Part shown: positions 1 through 10,900 of the stretch, one piece after another
Layout of the letters: every line of letters starts with the position of its first letter
How positions within the stretch are numbered: the stretch's first letter is position 1
Origin: Hormiphora californensis
Lineage: Eukaryota; Ctenophora; Tentaculata; Cydippida; Pleurobrachiidae
Assembly (NCBI GenBank): GCA_020137815.1
Contig: CM035358.1
Span: 6,569,342 to 6,633,341 of the forward strand
DNA length: 64,000 bases
Reading direction: 5' to 3'
Made by a program: the position numbers and the translations under genes
The notes under the pieces: generated by a model
The model's input: the letters and a program-made list of their open reading frames with translations, nothing else
What the model was told of the DNA's origin: nothing
Database searches by the model: none

Positions 1-268
1 TGTTTAATTGAATGGACCAAGGGAAATAATACTAACTTTATTATTAAATTAAGCGGTGCAAGGGCCGGCTATTTTATTTTCAAGGAATGACAAAGTATGG
101 CTTGTGAAGAAAGTGCAGGGGACTCAAATATTTTTAAATTTCGTACCTTTTATAATGATATCGTTGAACAATCTAATTTATCCCGTTAATAATGTGTTTT
201 TATCCAACAACCCTCCCCCTTCTCTCATGATTTGAAACAACCTATCACAACTAACTTTACTCTTAGCT
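1..268. repeat. Diverged 5' part of the small-membrane-protein tandem unit
   Basis: This stretch matches pieces of the later units in the same order. A 'ggaccaagggaaa' segment resembles the sequence after the stop codons at 2477 and 6213. A 'ttttcaaggaat...ggcttgtgaagaaagtg' segment resembles 4960-5000. The end (about 240-268) has a branch-point-like 'aactaac', then 'ctcttag' just before the ATG, as in the unit at 5977. I infer the window opens inside an older copy of the same tandem family. That copy lacks the 29-bp array. Confidence 0.5.
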
Positions 269-493
269 ATGGAACCAACTCTTCAAATTGTTGGCGGCAT
301 TTTCCTCGGCATTTTCCTCGGAATTTTCCTCGGCATTTTCCTCCTCGCGGTATACATATTGTACATATTGTACAAATGTGTTGACCATTTGACCGGCACA
401 ATACTGAAAACCAAAGAACGAGTTGATAAGCTGGAGGGGGAACTAAAAACGGTTCGAAGGACCTTACGGGAGAATCAGGTATCGGTTGTTTAA
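269..493 (+). CDS. Small single-span membrane protein, diverged family member (last exon)
   Basis: The frame encodes 74 residues. After about eight residues comes a very hydrophobic segment with a GIFL motif repeated four times (residues about 10-37), then a tyrosine-rich stretch and a charged helical tail (TKERVDKLEGELKTVRRT) likely to form a coiled coil. The layout matches the proteins at 2268 and 5977: short N-terminus, one membrane span, charged coil, stop. The upstream 'taac...ctcttag' and the sequence after the stop ('gtggaacaggaa') also match those units. I read this as a third, older paralogue. The ATG follows a possible splice acceptor, so earlier exons may exist. No known family is recognised. 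Confidence 0.5.
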   Translation: MEPTLQIVGGIFLGIFLGIFLGIFLLAVYILYILYKCVDHLTGTILKTKERVDKLEGELKTVRRTLRENQVSVV

Positions 494-904
494 ACCTGTA
501 CTACCATGGGCTGTGGAACAGGAATATTTCGCAATTCATCACTCACCCAAATTAATGGATAGTATTTTTTTAATTAATAGCATTTAATGACATTGATTAT
601 GATATGGACAGAGAAAATGAACTGTATCCATTGGTTTTAATTTCGTTCAAACAGCCCTGGCAGTTACTGTTATTTTCATTTCTGCCTCAAAATACACTAA
701 AAAGTAAAACTGACCGGCGAACGAACCAACAATTTCTTATCGTTAACCTTGTAATTCTCCCGGGTTTCTCCGAGAACCGAATGTGTATTTTATGCTATTT
801 TATCCTTTTTACTATTTTATCCTTTTTACGATCGTGTTTCTTCTTTAGCCTCATAATTATCTGTGTCATGTTAAGATTTACTCAATAAACTTCTCTCCTT
901 TTAG
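494..904. other. Spacer and intron-like start of tandem unit A
   Basis: No convincing gene. From about 780 the sequence is nearly the same as 5040-5143 in unit B: a 'cgtgtttcttctt' segment, an AATAAA at 884-889, then a pyrimidine tract ending in AG at 904. The AATAAA could serve a preceding transcript. The open frame at 604-888 is not kept in unit B. Confidence 0.5.
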
Positions 905-982
905 CAGTAGCAGCCATGAAGTCGTTATACGGTGCCAAGATGTTATTCTGAACAGCTCCTTCAAGGACACATCTAAACTAAG
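905..982 (+). CDS. Candidate 78-bp coding exon of unit A
   Basis: It is bounded by a pyrimidine-rich acceptor (ttttag) and a donor (AAG|gtacga). In one frame it reads through about 25 codons, including HEVVIRCQDVILNSSFKD. The copy in unit B (5144-5221) differs by a GTT/GTA change that leaves valine unchanged and keeps the frame. I could not join it in frame to the membrane-protein exon, so an intermediate exon or non-coding status is possible. Confidence 0.45.
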
Positions 983-1964
983 GTACGATTTGTATTGATT
1001 TCCAAACGGCACCCTTTTTAAGTTTAGTCTTAGTTGCCTTAATGCCTTGCTCGACCCTGTCTCACCTGTATGAAGATTAAAGGCCTTGAACAATGTCTAG
1101 TTGAGGGATTAGAGAAACTTCCAAAAGTTTCAAAGGAGCGGTTGTTTAAACTTGCTACTCCTCACTTTTCCATGACCAGACCGTAGTATTGTGTATACTG
1201 AAGAATCTAAGGGGCAATTCAAAAAGGACGGCCAGGCCCCTAAGGGAAAGTTTCTTTTCTTTTGGAGTTCCCCTACATATGAGAATGGTGACTCTTATTT
1301 TGGGTATGACATCCCCTCATTTCTCTCCCTACTGCGCTGTACTCTCTCACGATGTTGTGCGTGCTACGTCTAGTTAGGTACGGGGGCGTCTAGTTAGGAC
1401 TTAGGGATGGGGGCGAGTGAAAAGAGAGGGGACACCGTACCCAACCTCGTATCGGCATCACACCAGTACTTAATTTTGTGATAACGTGATGATGTGGGTA
1501 GCGTATGCATATGGTTCATCCCTTGTCTTTTACTATTTTACCCCATTACAGTTTGTGTTGAGCTGCCTTGTGAGTTTCAGATGTGTGAACTATGTGCTTG
1601 TACTTGTGATAACGATCAGGTGATTCGTATTACAAAAGAGCTTCTGTGTTAGTTTCTATCTTTGTAACTTTAATCCACGTGACCAAAAAACGTCATTTAT
1701 ATCAGTTATTATTTTTGTTTGCTTGGGGTCCATCAGTGTGGTCGGCTTTTTGACATAATTTAGTTAACTTTTCCTTGACTTTATCCCAGCTATGGAGATG
1801 ATAAGTCAGCTTTGTAGCTCAGCTGTCATTTAATTAGCATATTTTACGGTGGTATATTTGTTGGTTACAACTGATCATGATTGTTATTGAAATTGTACAT
1901 TACTAGCCTCTCCTGTGTTAATTAATAATTGCTAATAACTAACTCTTGTAGCAAGCTATGACTC
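983..1964. other. Intron-like part of unit A
   Basis: This is collinear with 5222-5976 of unit B with small indels, including a block near 1500-1700 that unit B lacks. It ends with 'taactaactcttgtag', a good branch point plus acceptor just upstream of the membrane-protein exon. A short frame near 1095-1185 (LVEGLEKLPKVSKERLFKL) is open in both units and ends at TAG. It could be another exon, but splice phases did not fit. Confidence 0.4.
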
Positions 1965-1966
1965 TA

Positions 1967-2238
1967 TAGTCGAATTTTTTAATCAAGGGACAGGGGCCGC
2001 GCATTTACAAAAGTCTTTTTGCGCGTGCTAAACGTTTTCGCTCATATCTCCTGTTCCTGATAAGATAAAGACTTGGTCTTGGTTGCGTTGAAAAGGTCTT
2101 AAAATTATCTTTCCAACGCTTCCGGGTGCAAGTCTTAAGATTGCCAGGAACTCGATCTCGATTATCACGCGCAAATACAAAGCCGCGCGACCCCTCTGAA
2201 TGCGCGGCCCCCTGTCCCTTGATTAAAAAATTCGACTT
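1967..2238. mobile_element. 272-bp MITE with TA target duplication
   Basis: The ends are inverted repeats of about 37 bp (AGTCGAATTTTTTAATCAAG inward, then a GGGACAGGGG and GCCGCGCA block). TA flanks both sides (1965-1966 and 2239-2240). The paralogous site in unit B reads 'gactctaggggaac' with no insert, which gives a clean empty site. The interior carries a partly self-complementary module (about 2045-2160) resembling sequence at 20,535-20,650. TA target choice suggests a Tc1/mariner-type helper. No coding capacity. Confidence 0.85.
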
Positions 2239-2267
2239 TAGGGGAACAACATGTTGATCTTGCAAAG

Positions 2268-2477
2268 GTGATGGTTAGTTTAGCAGAAATGCTGTCTCAG
2301 CTCGCTGATGTACAAGTGTGGGTGATACTGTTTGAGTTGGCGATAATAGGATTGGTCATAGGCATGATAGGACTTGCACTGATGTTCTCGTTTGACTCCT
2401 ACAAAAAAAATTTAAAAATGAAGAAAATGATGGAGAAGTTGTCGATAATGGAAATGAAACTTGCGGAAAAAGCTTAA
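2268..2477 (+). CDS. Small single-span membrane protein with coiled-coil tail, unit A
   Basis: The protein is 69 residues from this ATG. The open frame also runs back to the MITE edge at 2239, through residues GEQHVDLAK that match unit B. It holds a membrane span (about residues 17-42, VWVILFELAIIGLVIG onward) and a lysine/methionine-rich helical tail (KMKKMMEKLSIMEMKLAEKA). The unit B paralogue has the same tail. The MITE sits between the splice acceptor and this ATG, so it would have displaced the original start (MTLGEQ in unit B). The function is unknown. Confidence 0.6.
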   Translation: MMVSLAEMLSQLADVQVWVILFELAIIGLVIGMIGLALMFSFDSYKKNLKMKKMMEKLSIMEMKLAEKA

Positions 2478-2566
2478 CTTGTGGACCAGGGAAAAGGATA
2501 CTATCGTTGTCTAATATAGTCACCACCCAAGACTTCATATATTAGGAAGGTGTGGTTGTAATGACA

Positions 2567-4944
2567 GTGAGGACTCTGAGATCTGGATTTGTCAAGTGAG
2601 GACTCTGAGACCTGGATTTGTTAAGTGAGGACTCTGAGACCTGGATTTATTAAGTGAGGACTCTGAGACCTGGATTTGTTAAGTGAGGACTCTGAGACCT
2701 GGATTTGTTAAGTGAGGACTCTGAGACCTGGATTTGTTAAGTGAGGACTCTGAGACCTGGATTTGTTAAGTGAGGACTCTGAGACCTGGATTTGTTAAGT
2801 GAGGACTCTGAGACCTGGATTTGTTAAGTGAGGACTCTGAGACCTGGATTTGTTAAGTGAGGACTCTGAGACCTGGATTTGTTAAGTGAGGACTCTGAGA
2901 CCTGGATTTGTTAAGTGAGGACTCTGAGACCTGGATTTGTTAAGTGAGGACTCTGAGACCTGGATTTGTTAAGTGAGGACTCTGAGACCTGGATTTGTTA
3001 AGTGAGGACTCTGAGACCTGGATTTGTTAAGTGAGGACTCTGAGACCTGGATTTGTTAAGTGAGGACTCTGAGACCTGGATTTGTTAAGTGAGGACTCTG
3101 AGACCTGGATTTGTTAAGTGAGGACTCTGAGACCTGGATTTGTTAAGTGAGGACTCTGAGACCTGGATTTGTTAAGTGAGGACTCTGAGACCTAGATTTG
3201 TTAAGTGAGGACTCTGAGACCTGGATTTGTTAAGTGAGGACTCTGAGACCTGGATTTGTTAAGTGAGGACTCTGAGACCTGGATTTGTTAAGTGAGGACT
3301 CTGAGACCTGGATTTGTTAAGTGAGGACTCTGAGACCTGGATTTGTTAAGTGAGGACTCTGAGACCTGGATTTGTTAAGTGAGGACTCTGAGACCTGGAT
3401 TTGTTAAGTGAGGACTCTGAGACCTGGATTTGTTAAGTGAGGACTCTGAGACCTGGATTTGTTAAGTGAGGACTCTGAGACCTGGATTTGTTAAGTGAGG
3501 ACTCTGAGACCTGGATTTGTTAAGTGAGGACTCTGAGATCTGGATTTGTTAAGTGAGGACTCTGAGACCTGGATTTGTTAAGTGAGGACTCTGAGACCTG
3601 GATTTGTTAAGTGAGGACTCTGAGACCTGGGTTTGTTAAGTGAGGACTCTGAGACCTGGATTTGTTAAGTGAGGACTCTGAGACCTGGATTTGTTAAGTG
3701 AGGACTCTGAGATCTGGATTTGTTAAGTGAGGACTCTGAGACCTGGATTTGTTAAGTGAGGACTCTGAGACCTGGATTTGTTAAGTGAGGACTCTGAGAC
3801 CTGGATTTGTTAAGTGAGGACTCTGAGACCTGGATTTGTTAAGTGAGGACTCTGAGACCTGGATTTATTAAGTGAGGACTCTGAGACCTGGATTTGTTAA
3901 GTGAGGACTCTGAGACCTGGATTTGTTAAGTGAGGACTCTGAGACCTGGATTTGTTAAGTGAGGATTCTGAGATCTGGATTTGTTAAGTGAGGACTCTGA
4001 GACCTGGATTTGTTAAGTGAGGACTCTGAGACCTAGATTTGTTAAGTGAGGACTCTGAGACCTGGATTTGTTGAGTGAGGACTCTGAGACCTGGATTTGT
4101 TAAGTGAGGACTCTGAGACCTGGATTTGTTAAGTGAGGACTCTGAGACCTGGATTTGTAAAGTGAGGACTCTGAGACCTGGATTTGTTAAGTGAGGACTC
4201 TGAGACCTGGATTTGTTAAGTGAGGACTCTGAGACCTGGATTTGTTAAGTGAGGACTCTGAGACCTGGATTTGTTAAGCGAAGACTCTGAGACCTGGATT
4301 TGTTAAGTGAGGACTCTGAGACCTGGATTTGTTAAGTGAGGACTCTGAGACCTGGATTTGTTAAGTGAGGATTCTGAGACCTGGATTTGTTAAGTGAGGA
4401 CTCTGAGACCTGGATTTGTTAAGTGAGGACTCTGAGACCTGGATTTGTTAAGTGAGGACTCTGAGACCTGGATTTGTTAAGTGAGGACTCTGAGACCTGG
4501 ATTTATTAAGTGAGGACTCTGAGACCTGGATTTGTTAAGTGAGGACTCTGAGACCTGGATTTGTTAAGTGAGGACTCTGAGACCTGGATTTGTTAAGTGA
4601 GGACTCTGAGACCTGGATTTGTAAAGTGAGGACTCTGAGACCTGGATTTGTTAAGTGAGGACTCTGAGACCTGGATTTGTTAAGTGAGGACTCTGAGACC
4701 TGGATTTGTTAAGTGAGGACTCTGAGACCTGGATTTGTTAAGTGAGGACTCTGAGACCTGGATTTATTAAGTGAGGACTCTGAGACCTGGATTTGTTAAG
4801 TGAGGACTCTGAGACCTGGATTTGTTAAGTGAGGACTCTGAGACCTGGATTTGTTAAGTGAGGACTCTGAGACCTGGATTTGTTAAGTGAGGACTCTGAG
4901 ACCTGGATTTGTTAAGTGAGGACTCTGAGACCTGGATTTGTTAA
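2567..4944. repeat. Tandem array of a 29-bp unit, 82 copies
   Basis: Each unit starts GTGAGGACTCTGAGACC and ends TTTGTTAA. The length 2378 equals 82 times 29, so the array has no net length change. Variation is almost all point changes (for example gacctg/gatctg, ttgtta/ttatta). 29 is not a multiple of three and the units contain stops, so the array is not coding. There are no unique spacers. It starts about 90 bp after the stop of the unit A protein and ends exactly where the unit B leader begins. Confidence 0.97.
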
Positions 4945-5976
4945 GTTATTTCCTGTTATATTTCCAAGAATCAAGAAGTTTTGGCTTGTGAAGAAAGTGG
5001 GAACTCAACTATTATATTATATCTTTATAACTCAACTATTATATTATGTTTTTAAATATTTTATCGTTTCTACAATCGTGTTTCTTCTTAAGCCTCATAA
5101 TTATCTGTGTTAAGATTTACTCAATAAACTTCTCTCCTTTTAGCAGTAGCAGCCATGAAGTCGTAATACGGTGCCAAGATGTTATTCTGAACAGCTCCTT
5201 CAAGGACACATCTAAACTAAGGTACAATTTGAATTGATTTCCAAACGGCACCCTTTTTAAGTTTAGTCTTAGTTGCCTTGCTCGACCCTGTCTCACCTGT
5301 ATACAGGCCTTGGCCTTGACCTAGAACAATGTCTAGTTGAAGGATTAGAGAAACTTCCAAAAGTTTCAAAGGAGCGGTTGTTTAAACTTGCTACTCCTCA
5401 CTTTTCCATGACCAGACCGTAGTATTGTGTATACTGAAGACTGCACTTTTCTGAGGTCTCTACAGCAGATCTAAGGGGTGATTCAAAAAGGACGGCCAGG
5501 CCCCTAAGGGAAATTTTCTTTTCTTTTGGAGTTCCCCCTACATATGAGAATGGTGACTCTTATTTTGGGTATGACATCCCCTCATTTCTCTCCCTACTGC
5601 GCTGTACTCTCTCACGATGTTGTGCGTGCTACGTCTAATTAGGTACTACGGGGGCGTCTAGTTAGGACTTAGGGATGGGGGCGAGTGAAAAGAGAGGGGA
5701 CACCGTACCCAACCTCGTATCGGCATCACACGTCAGTACTTTATTTTTGTTTGCTTGGGGTCCATCAGTGTGGTCGGCTTTTTGACATAATTTAGTTAAC
5801 CTTTCCTTGACTTTATCCCAGCTATGGAGATGATAAGTCAGCTTTGTAGCTCAGCTGTCATTTAATTAGCATATTTTACGGTGGGATGTTTGTTGATTAC
5901 AACTGATTGCTATTGAAATTGTAGATTACTAGCCTCTCCTGTGTTAATTGCTAATAACTAACTCTTGTAGCAAGCT
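4945..5976. other. Leader and intron-like part of tandem unit B
   Basis: This is collinear with 60-190 and 780-1966 of the preceding copies. It contains AATAAA at 5123-5128, the candidate exon at 5144-5221 and the 'taactaactcttgtag' branch point and acceptor at about 5956-5971. It is more compact than unit A. Confidence 0.6.
5144..5221 (+). CDS. Candidate 78-bp coding exon of unit B
   Basis: This is the paralogue of the exon at 905-982, with the same acceptor, donor and reading frame. One visible substitution is synonymous. Its connection to the downstream exon is unresolved. Confidence 0.45.
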
Positions 5977-6213
5977 ATGACTCTAGGGGAACAACATGTT
6001 GATCTTGCAAAGATGGTGGTTAGTTTAGCAGAAATGCTGTCCGATCTCATTGATGTACAAGTGTGGGTGGTACTGTTTGAGTTGGCGATAATAGGATTGG
6101 TCATAGGACTTGCACTGGTGTACTCGTTTGACTCCTACATAAAAGATTTAAAAATGAAGAAAATGATGGAGAAGTTGTCGATAATGGAAATGAAACTTGC
6201 GGAAAAAGCTTAA
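5977..6213 (+). CDS. Small single-span membrane protein with coiled-coil tail, unit B
   Basis: It encodes 78 residues starting MTLGEQHVDLAK. A membrane span (about residues 28-52) is followed by a charged helical tail identical in its last 24 residues to unit A. The ATG lies six bases after a strong acceptor, so this is a last exon or a one-exon protein. Several unit A/unit B amino-acid differences cluster around the span, while the tail is fixed. The family is unrecognised. Confidence 0.6.
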   Translation: MTLGEQHVDLAKMVVSLAEMLSDLIDVQVWVVLFELAIIGLVIGLALVYSFDSYIKDLKMKKMMEKLSIMEMKLAEKA

Positions 6214-6305
6214 CTTGTGGACCAGGGAAAAGGAAACCATAGTAATTGTCTAATATACTTACACCACCAAAGACTTCATACTTGGAAGGTGTGGTTGTAA
6301 TGACA

Positions 6306-7765
6306 GTGAGGACTCTGAGACATGGATTTGTTAAGTGAGGACTCTGAGACCTGGATTTGTTAAGTGAGGATTCTGAGACCTGGATTTGTTAAGTGAGGAC
6401 TCTGAGACCTGGATTTGTTAAGTGAGGACTCTGAGACCTGGATTTGTTAAGTGAGGACTCTGAGACCTGGATTTGTTAAGTGAGGACTCTGAGACCTGGA
6501 TTTGTTAAGTGAGGACTCTGAGACCTGGATTTGTTAAGTGAGGACTCTGAGACCTGGATTTGTTAAGTGAGGACTCTGAGACCTGGATTTGTTAAGTGAG
6601 GACTCTGAGACCTGGATTTGTTAAGTGAGGACTCTGAGACCTGGATTTGTTAAGTAAGGGCTCTGAGACCTGGATTTGTTAAGTGAGGACTCTGAGGCCT
6701 GGATTTGTTAAGTGAGGACTCTGAGATCTGGGTTTGTTAAGTGAGGACTCTGAGATCTGGGTTTGTTAAGTGAGGACTCTGAGATCTGGATTTGTTAAGT
6801 GAGGACTCTGAGACCTGGATTTGTTAAGTGAGGACTCTGAGACCTGGATTTGTTAAGTGAGGACTCTGAGACCTGGATTTGTTAAGTGAGGACTCTGAGA
6901 CCTGGATTTGTTAAGTGAGGACTCTGAGACCTGGATTTGTTAAGTGAGGACTCTGAGACCTGGATTTGTTAAGTGAGGACTCTGAGACCTGGATTTGTTA
7001 AGTGAGGACTCTGAGACCTGGATTTGTTAAGTGAGGACTCTGAGACCTGGATTTGTTAAGTGAGGACTCTGAGACCTGGATTTGTTAAGTGAGGACTCTG
7101 AGACCTGGATTTGTTAAGTGAGGACTCTGAGACCTGGATTTGTTAAGTGAGGACTCTGAGACCTGGATTTGTTAAGTGAGGACTCTGAGACCTGGATTTG
7201 TTAAGTGAGGACTCTGAGACCTGGATTTGTTAAGTGAGGACTCTGAGACCTGGATTTGTTAAGTGAGGACTCTGAGACCTGGATTTGTTAAGTGAGGACT
7301 CTGAGACCTGGATTTGTTAAGTGAGGACTCTGAGACCTGGATTTGTTAAGTGAGGACTCTGAGACCTGGATTTGTTAAGTGAGGACTCTGAGACCTGGAT
7401 TTGTTAAGTGAGGACTCTGAGACCTGGATTTGTTAAGTGAGGACTCTGAGACCTGGATTTGTTAAGTGAGGACTCTGAGACCTGGATTTGTTAAGTGAGG
7501 ACTCTGAGACCTGGATTTGTTAAGTGAGGACTCTGAGACCTGGATTTGTTAAGTGAGGACTCTGAGACCTGGATTTGTTAAGTGAGGACTCTGAGACCTG
7601 GATTTGTTAAGTGAGGACTAGCTTGTAGGACCTGAGACTGATTTGTTAAGTGAGGACTCTGAGACCTGGATTTGTTAAGTGAGGACTCTGAGACCTGGAT
7701 TTGTTAAGTGAGGACTCTGAGACCTGGATTTGTTAAGTGAGGACTCTGAGACCTGGATTTGTAAA
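6306..7765. repeat. Tandem array of the same 29-bp unit, 50 copies
   Basis: The length 1460 equals 49 units of 29 plus one 39-bp unit. The long one (7611-7649) contains 'gacctgagactg' with 10 extra bases. Otherwise the array matches the one at 2567-4944. It starts at the same point relative to the stop codon of its unit. Confidence 0.97.
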
Positions 7766-7870
7766 CTAAGATGTGTATCATTTACTGAAGAATATAATGC
7801 AATATATTGAAATATTCAACTATTTTATCGTATATAAAATCTAGTTTCTTGCTTAGTCTGATAATTTGTG
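7766..7870. repeat. Decayed start of a further tandem unit
   Basis: The string 'caactattttatcgtatataaaatctagtttcttgcttagtctgataatttgtgtt' aligns loosely with 5030-5110 of unit B. It directly follows the second array just as unit B follows the first. The tandem family therefore once continued, or ended, here. Confidence 0.45.
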
Positions 7871-7883
7871 TTGCTGGTAACAG

Positions 7884-7985
7884 GTGGTTGCTATGGTAAC
7901 AAATGATATCACTGGTTGCTATGGTAACAAATGATATCACTGGTTGCCATGGTAACAGCTTACCTCATTGGTTGCCATGGTAACT
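7884..7985. promoter_or_regulatory. Cluster of four X-box-like palindromes
   Basis: Four near-identical copies of GTTGC[CT]ATGGTAAC are spaced by 'aaatgatatcactg' type linkers. The motif fits the consensus of RFX-family binding sites (X-box), which in animals often mark ciliary genes. Here they lie just past the stop of the minus-strand gene at 7993. Regulatory use is inference; they may equally be a simple satellite. Confidence 0.5.
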
Positions 7986-7992
7986 GTCTATT

Positions 7993-10900
7993 TTAACTAA
8001 CCTCACTGGTGGGGACAGCTTCGGATTCAGCGATATAAGGGATGGATGTGGCCTCAGAACCACTACCTCCGAATATATCTTGTAGAGACACACCATCCTT
8101 TGGAACGTAGCACACGCCGAATCCTGAGAGAGATTATCATAGTGGTATAATGGTAGTGGTATAATGTTTTCAGGAAAACTCCAGATTCTGGATTTTTTTG
8201 AGTCCAGAAATCCTCTTTCACCTATATAATATGTCTTAACCGCACAAAAGTAACTGAATTTTAATTTTTTTTGCGACACCGATTCAGAAGTATGTATTTT
8301 ACCTTGAGTGATGACACTGCTTGACTGCTCTCTAACAGGCCACACAAAGAGCCCTCCTGCAGCCAGGTTGGGGTAGAAGGGGTACCGGGAAAATATCGTG
8401 TACCCATCATACTTGACAATCACCTGACCAGCCACCGTTTGTACCTGGAATATGTGTGTGAGTTTGTACATGTTCAATGTTCATTAGCATAGAAATATAG
8501 AATGCGTGTGTTTTAGGAAAACTTGTCTTTGTTTTTTCGGCTGAGTTTCACTATTTTAATCTCCTTATTGTATTGTTTCTACTCTACGCCGCACTATTAT
8601 AGTATACCTCTAAAGTAAAGAGATCTCCAGCGATGGGTGCTCCCCCGGGACATCCCACGTTATTGATGACCCGATCTATCGGACCAGTGGGGATCATGTG
8701 TCCCATACCATAACAGTCCCTCTCATTCGGACTGGAGGGAAGATGTTGAATTAGTACCGCAAGTTGATAAATGGGGTTAATAGAGCTAGGCTGAAGGATA
8801 TACCATGGAAACTTTTAGTTTTTTACTTTTAGTTACTTTTTTGAGTTTTGACTGTTAAATTGAATAGTATTCATTTATTTGTAATTTGCTGTGTAACTTG
8901 ATTGCTGAATGTTACTTTACTGCTGATCGTTACCTGATAAAGATGTAATCAAAATGTTCCTCATCCTGAAAGTTGAAGGCGATACCAATCCTGGAAGCTG
9001 GGTAAGAATCGAACTTGGCCGAGATGGCTATCTTGTAGTCCCCAAACTTGTCCTGGGCCGATAGTTCGGTAACGGATGAGTTGATGTAGTGTACACAGGG
9101 GGCATCCACGCTGAATAGGGATAGGAGTTAGTGTTAAATTTTTTAGTCTTGAGAAATGGAGGAGAGATGAGGAACGGGGTGCTCATGCTAAGCTGAATAG
9201 GAAGGCATTTTAGTTGACTGTTGAGGAGAACTAAATCTGGATTATGGGGTTTGAGGAATGATGAAGGGCAGTGTTGCTTATCGACAGTCTCTTTAATTTT
9301 CAGGAAATTGATAACTTTTTTATACAGCTCATAGAACGAAAGAGATAGTATTAGTCTTAAGAAATGAGGAGCGGCGGGGGGGGGGGGGGGGTAGGCCAGG
9401 GGATGTGCTACAGATTTGCATTATGTAGATCTGTGCATCAAATAGGTAAAGTACCTCATAGCAGAGTAGACGGTTTTCCCGAATGCCTCTTTCCTGGTCT
9501 CACAGAGACCATTGTTGATGACACGAACATCCTGCACGTTCGTCTGGGTACAGAATGGGAAGGTCTGCTCTGAGAAACTTGCTGAAAATATTTGATACTC
9601 CTAGTAAATAAGGATGTGGTTTTGAGGATTTGTAGGGTAGGCTACAAACCAGACAAATAGTTTAAGATGAGACTATTATCAACTGCCCTTTGTAATAACT
9701 TTCTGGGTATAGAGACTACAATAAAACGAGGAGCGCTAGCCCCGTACCATGTTTCCATGATCACCAACTAACCTGTATCATTGATTTCAAAGACACTGGT
9801 CATACAGCAGGACCTACCTGTATCATTGATTTCAAAGACACTGGTCATACAGCAGGACCTTCCATTTCCAAAGCTTTCCCAGTAGATGAGGTCAGAACTA
9901 GACCACACATCTCCCTGGTTGTTTACAGCCAAGAACTTTCCTGTGAAATATTTTAGTACATTTTAGTACATTTAGCAAGTTTAGTAAGTTTGGTGCTAAA
10001 TTTTAGTACATTTTAGTACAAGAAAGGTTGATACAAAAAGGAACGAAGTACACACCAGAGTCCAGACAGTAAAAATCTCTGAGAATTACCTGCACTCTTC
10101 CACGAATCAATCGATACAATATCATCAAATTTAGAAGGTAGATTCCTTGTCAAATCCTCAAACCGTGCTTCATTGTGGAACTCCAGCCTGTAGAGTCTTC
10201 CCTCACTGGTTACCACAGCAACCTGTCCGTTGACACTCGCAATGCTGACAATGTCCTTGTCGGTATCGATACTGAGGAACTGATCGTTGAAGTCCCTGAG
10301 GGCATCAATCCTGTTCCGTTCCACCTGAAGGAGCCGGACATTGTTTGGCAGTCCTCTGATGTTCTCTGAAGAGGGGGTAATGTTAGGGGAGGGGTGATGG
10401 TAGGAAGGGGGCCATGGGTTCCTCTATCGGGAGGAAGGGGGTGATGTTGATATTAATATGAGGTTGCAGGACTGAGAGAATATTCTATAATCAGATGTAA
10501 GAAAGTGGTGCCAATAGAACCCTGACTTAAATTGGAGGGCTGAAAAGAGTTCAGAGAAGGGCATATAATTGAAGATCAGTAGTAGAAGAATAATGAAGTT
10601 AAATGTTGTTACTTTCGTAACCCTCGCTTCGCACCGGATCGCGTAATCTGACAAGTTAAATGCACGTACCTACAAATGTGAAGGCGGTTGCACAACACAA
10701 AACATAGGAGAAGTTGTCAGAGAAGCTCTTCTTGCTGTAGATGATACCGGATTGTTCCAGCCCGTACAGCATACCATCAATGGGACTCCTCTCAGCCTGA
10801 AATCATACAGGGGGAATATTAGTAATGACTCGATATAGCCACGCACGGCTGGAGGAAAATGGATATGTTATGACATGGTTGTTTGAGGAATACACGCCAC

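Noticed and set aside
2567-7765. CRISPR-like array
   Set aside because: The 29-bp units follow each other with no spacers, and the setting is a eukaryotic genome with introns and no cas genes.
7965-8477. Single 170-residue minus-strand gene
   Set aside because: It is exon 9 of the ten-exon gene read through its intron, then out of frame across exon 10.
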